From positions 1 to 9,539 of the forward strand of contig JARJMV020000325.1 in the NCBI GenBank assembly GCA_029335935.2: a DNA stretch of 9,539 nt, read 5' to 3'. The position numbers and the translations under genes are program-made. Under the pieces are notes generated by a model. It was not told the origin of the DNA. It saw only the letters and a program-made list of their open reading frames with translations, and ran no database searches. Within the stretch, counting starts at the first letter, position 1. Every line of letters starts with the position of its first letter. Below, piece by piece: positions 7,426 through 9,539 of the stretch. Source of the DNA: a bacterium. GTDB taxonomy: Bacteria > Armatimonadota > Fimbriimonadia > Fimbriimonadales > GBS-DC.

Positions 7426-7454
7426 TTGTATTGGCGCGACAGAACAGGTATAAT
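7426..7454 (+). promoter_or_regulatory. Sigma-70-type promoter of the rpsF-ssb-rpsR-isomerase operon
   Basis: A perfect TATAAT -10 box lies at 7449-7454, with TTGTAT at 7426-7431 and a spacer of exactly 17 bases. Transcription would begin near 7460-7462, just before the leader hairpin. The -35 matches the consensus only in TTG, so the strong -10 carries the call. Confidence 0.75.
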
Positions 7455-7466
7455 AGCACCTATCAC

Positions 7467-7511
7467 GGACCCTTCTGGCTTCCCGACGGAAGCCCCGAAA
7501 GTCTCAGGTCC
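7467..7511 (+). promoter_or_regulatory. Candidate S6:S18-binding mRNA leader (autoregulatory structure)
   Basis: The untranslated leader can fold into an outer 5-bp stem GGACC (7467-7471) with GGTCC (7507-7511) and an inner 7-bp stem GGCTTCC (7477-7483) with GGAAGCC (7488-7494), closed by a CGAC loop. The pairing CTT (7472-7474) with AAG (7499-7501) may extend the lower helix. Between the helices, on the 3' side, sits CCGA (7495-7498). A CCG trinucleotide in an asymmetric loop, just upstream of rpsF, is the known hallmark of the S6:S18 leader, which mimics the proteins' 16S rRNA site and lets the complex repress its own operon. Both rpsF and rpsR are in this transcript. The ribosome site AGGAGGG (7514-7520) starts 3 bases after the stem, so protein binding could block initiation. 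Confidence 0.7.
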
Positions 7512-7525
7512 ATAGGAGGGTAACT

Positions 7526-7843
7526 ATGCAGCATCCACGCTACTACGAGACGATGGCGATTGTGCCGACCTCGCTGGACGAGGAACGGGTGAACGCGATT
7601 ATCGAGCGCGCACGCACGGTGCTGGAAACGCACGGCGCGACGGTGCATGCCGCGCGCCTATGGGATCAACGCAAACTGGCGTACGAAATCAAAAAGCACA
7701 AAGAGGGCGTCTACCTCTTGTTCCGCTACGAAGGGCAGCCCCAAGCGGCTGAGGAGCTGAACCGCATCCTCAAAATCAACGAGGATGTCATCCGCTACCG
7801 CACCTTCCGACTGGAGCCAGAGGAGTTCGCCAAATCCTCGTAA
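7526..7843 (+). CDS. rpsF: 30S ribosomal protein S6
   Basis: S6 binds the 16S rRNA central domain as a heterodimer with S18 in the platform of the small subunit. The 105-residue protein shows the family pattern: the YYETMAIVPTSLDEE opening strand, the GATVHAARLWDQRKLAYEIKKH block that includes the conserved W-x-x-R-K-L-A-Y-x-I-x-K motif, the G-x-Y-L-L-F-R-Y strand, and the L-N-R-I-L-K-I-N-E-D-V-I-R-Y-R segment. Length is normal and there is no long Glu tail as in E. coli. The ATG at 7526 follows AGGAGGG with a 5-base spacer. It is the first gene of an operon with ssb and rpsR, the standard bacterial order, and is preceded by a likely S6:S18-responsive leader. Confidence 0.97.
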   Translation: MQHPRYYETMAIVPTSLDEERVNAIIERARTVLETHGATVHAARLWDQRKLAYEIKKHKEGVYLLFRYEGQPQAAEELNRILKINEDVIRYRTFRLEPEEFAKSS

Positions 7844-7855
7844 GGGGAGGGCGCT

Positions 7856-8410
7856 ATGCACTACAACCGAATCATTCTGGTCGGACGACTGACCCGCGAC
7901 CCCGAGCTGCGCGCGACGCCTGACGGCGTGTCGGTGGTGCGGTTTACGCTCGCCGTCGACAGAGGCGTGCGCTCAGGCGAAGAGAAGATAACCGACTTTT
8001 TCGATGTCGTCGCCTTCCGCCAACTGGCGGACACCGTTGCCAACTATGTCACCAAAGGGCGATTGGTGCTGGTGGAGGGCAAGTTGCAGACCCGCAGCTA
8101 CACCGACCGCGAGGGCAACAAGCGCAAAGCGTATGAGATTATCGCGGACTATGTGCGCTTTTTGGAGCGACTGCGCGACGCCGACACGGAGAGCGACACA
8201 ACCGCTGCGCTGGGTGTCTCGCCAGCCAGTGCGCCCCGCGAGACGCCGCCCGCGCCCGCAGGGTTCACAGGCGACGAGGAACCGCCCGCGCCCATCGCCA
8301 CAACACGCGCCGCGCCGCGCCCCGCACCCGCGCCAGAACCTGAAGATATCTACGACCTCAACTATGAATTTGACGATACAGACGAACTGGAAGAAGACCC
8401 ATTCAGGTAA
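7856..8410 (+). CDS. ssb: Single-stranded DNA-binding protein SSB
   Basis: SSB coats single-stranded DNA during replication, repair and recombination and recruits partner enzymes by its acidic C-terminal tip. The 184-residue protein has an OB fold at about 1-110 (NRIILVGRLTRDPELR, then FFDVVAFRQLADTVANYVTKG and VEGKLQTRSYTDREG), a Pro/Ala/Thr-rich linker at about 115-160, and an acidic tail ending DELEEDPFR. The usual tip ends in Pro-Phe with Phe as the last residue; here an Arg codon (AGG, 8405-8407) follows before TAA. I read this directly in frame and see no frameshift. The start at 7856 has a GGGGAGGG ribosome site at 7844-7851. The gene sits 12 bases after rpsF and 12 before rpsR, the standard operon order. 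Confidence 0.96.
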   Translation: MHYNRIILVGRLTRDPELRATPDGVSVVRFTLAVDRGVRSGEEKITDFFDVVAFRQLADTVANYVTKGRLVLVEGKLQTRSYTDREGNKRKAYEIIADYVRFLERLRDADTESDTTAALGVSPASAPRETPPAPAGFTGDEEPPAPIATTRAAPRPAPAPEPEDIYDLNYEFDDTDELEEDPFR

Positions 8411-8422
8411 GGAGGCTTTCGC

Positions 8423-8701
8423 ATGGCAACCGACCGATTAGACCTGATCAAGAAGCGCGACGACGACGAGTTGGAGATTAGCAAGCGTCGGGGCGTGCGT
8501 CGTCGGCGCAAGAATGTCTGCCCCGAAGACAGCTACTTCGACTACAAGGATATCGCGACGCTTCGGCGATACATAACGACGGAGCGCGGCAAAATCCTGC
8601 CGCGCCGGCAGACGCACCTGTGCGCCAAGTGCCAACGCCGCTTGGCGATGGCAATCAAGCGTGCGCGCGAGCTCGCGTTGTTGCCCTATGTGGCGTCGTG
8701 A
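8423..8701 (+). CDS. rpsR: 30S ribosomal protein S18
   Basis: S18 pairs with S6 on the 30S platform. The 92-residue protein carries a basic N-terminal region (RRGVRRRRK), then the conserved [20 protein letters not shown] and [15 protein letters not shown] blocks; length is in the normal range for family members with an N-terminal extension. C33, H65, C67 and C70 (NVCPED and THLCAKC) recall the zinc-type S18, but the second Cys of the usual first CxxC is Asp here and the second pair is CxxC. The AAGGAGG ribosome site (8409-8415) overlaps the end of ssb. The stop TGA is followed at once by an in-frame TAG, giving tandem stops. rplI, which often follows rpsR, is not next; a sugar phosphate isomerase is. 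Confidence 0.96.
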   Translation: MATDRLDLIKKRDDDELEISKRRGVRRRRKNVCPEDSYFDYKDIATLRRYITTERGKILPRRQTHLCAKCQRRLAMAIKRARELALLPYVAS

Positions 8702-8713
8702 TAGGAGCGCAGC

Positions 8714-9539
8714 ATGCACCCCTTAGATGAACGCGGACTGCTAACGCAGCTGGACCCGCACGGCATGATGGCGCTTACGCTGGACTTCCCAGCGCAGTGC
8801 GAGCGCGCGATGGAGATTGCCAGCCGCGCGCCGCTGCCCGAGCTACCCCATACGCCGCGCCAAGTGCTGGTGTGCGGAATGGGCGGCTCGGCAATCGGCG
8901 GCGACTACCTGCGCGCCCTGCTCGAAGAGTACGGCGACCTGCCCGTGCAAGTGGTGCGCGATTACCAGCTGCCCCACAACGCCCAGAGCGCGCACACGCT
9001 GGTCTTCGCCGTGAGCTATTCGGGCAACACGGAAGAGACCTTGGCATGCTATCATCAGGCGCGCGCGCACAACGCGATGATCGTGGCAATCTCCAGCGGC
9101 GGCGAACTGCAACAGCGCGCCCACGCCGACGGAGTGTTCCATCTCCAAGTGCCAGGCGGTCAGCCCCCGCGCACCGCACTGGGCTACCTGTTCGTTCCGC
9201 TGATGCGGCTCGCCGAGCGGTTGAACCTCCTGCCCGACCTGAGCCAACCCTACGCGCAGATGCTCACCCGCCTCGTACAGACCCGCGCTGCGCTGCAGAT
9301 GGAAGTCCCCTACCAGCAGAACCCCGCCAAGCAGCTCGCGCAGGCGCTCTACAGGCGCATCCCCCTGATTTACGGCTCCGGCGGCGCACGCGCCACCGTC
9401 GCCATGCGCTGGAAAGGGCAAATCAACGAGAACGCCAAACAACACGCCTTCGCCTATACCTTCCCCGAACTGAACCATAACGAAATCCTCGGCTGGGTCA
9501 AGGCGTCCGAGCAAGCATCCAACTGGAGCGTCGTGGTGC
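8714..9539 (+). CDS. Bifunctional phosphoglucose/phosphomannose isomerase (3' end outside window)
   Basis: The gene is open to the right edge; 275 residues are visible of roughly 330-360 usual for the family. It interconverts glucose-6-phosphate or mannose-6-phosphate with fructose-6-phosphate in central sugar metabolism and sugar-nucleotide supply. Two SIS domains are recognisable. The first has CGMGGSAIGGDYL (54-66) and the phosphate-binding SYSGNTEETL (101-110); the second begins with LIYGSGG (218-224). The RWKGQINENAK motif with E239 and ELNHNEILGW with H255 fit the catalytic Glu and His known from the crenarchaeal PGI/PMI enzymes (E203 and H219), with the same spacing of 16. PPRTALGYLF (151-160) is also typical. 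ATG 8714 has AGGAG at 8703-8707, 6 bases upstream. The 12-base gap after rpsR places it in the rpsF operon. Confidence 0.93.
   Translation, partial: MHPLDERGLLTQLDPHGMMALTLDFPAQCERAMEIASRAPLPELPHTPRQVLVCGMGGSAIGGDYLRALLEEYGDLPVQVVRDYQLPHNAQSAHTLVFAVSYSGNTEETLACYHQARAHNAMIVAISSGGELQQRAHADGVFHLQVPGGQPPRTALGYLFVPLMRLAERLNLLPDLSQPYAQMLTRLVQTRAALQMEVPYQQNPAKQLAQALYRRIPLIYGSGGARATVAMRWKGQINENAKQHAFAYTFPELNHNEILGWVKASEQASNWSVVV

Noticed and set aside
8843..9514. Long open frames on both strands over the right end (- 8843-9514 and + 8797-9480)
   Set aside because: The frame from ATG 8714 encodes an unmistakable PGI/PMI isomerase running off the window; the others are shadows of it.
1..9539. Search by eye for canonical parS, DnaA boxes, CRISPR repeats, tRNAs, insertion sequence ends and T-run terminators
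   Set aside because: None found. A computed motif scan could still reveal degenerate parS or DnaA sites.

Overview
The window is a GC-rich (well above 60 % by eye), gene-dense piece of bacterial chromosome. It carries nine protein genes, one cut by each window edge, and no RNA genes, insertion sequences, CRISPR arrays or gene-free stretch over about 210 bases. The C-terminal tail of the first protein, two EF-hand/dockerin-like loops ending in 'DADLLxVLFNFG', resembles tails I associate with Armatimonadota (Fimbriimonadales-type bacteria). The high GC and Arg/Glu/Ala-rich proteins fit that, but the lineage call is a recollection and not proven here.

Left part, + strand (2-5311): the end of a probably secreted, dockerin-tailed protein; three bases later a xylose-isomerase-like TIM-barrel enzyme; then, after 78 bases, a complete smc gene for the chromosome-condensation ATPase. 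Middle, - strand (7316 down to 5218): a compact operon read parB -> cmk -> PAP2-family phosphatase. parB and cmk share an ATGA stop/start, cmk and PAP2 are 3 bases apart, and the PAP2 gene runs 94 bases into the convergent smc gene. Right part, + strand (about 7426-9539): a promoter, a likely autoregulatory S6:S18-binding leader, then rpsF, ssb, rpsR and a bifunctional phosphoglucose/phosphomannose isomerase cut by the window edge. All three gaps between these four genes are exactly 12 bases.

Functionally this is mostly core-genome content: chromosome organisation (ParB loads SMC in well-studied bacteria), replication and repair (SSB), translation (S6, S18), nucleotide supply (CMP kinase), envelope lipid phosphate metabolism (PAP2) and sugar phosphate interconversion. 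A parB gene near rpsF-ssb-rpsR recalls the origin-proximal neighbourhood of Bacillus subtilis, but here the two units are divergent and no parA is seen. No clearly new defence or mobile system is visible. The best leads are the candidate S6:S18 leader, the antisense-overlapping tails of smc and PAP2, the parA-less ParB with an unusual helix-turn-helix, the SSB whose tip ends PFR instead of PF, and the S18 with a rearranged cysteine set.
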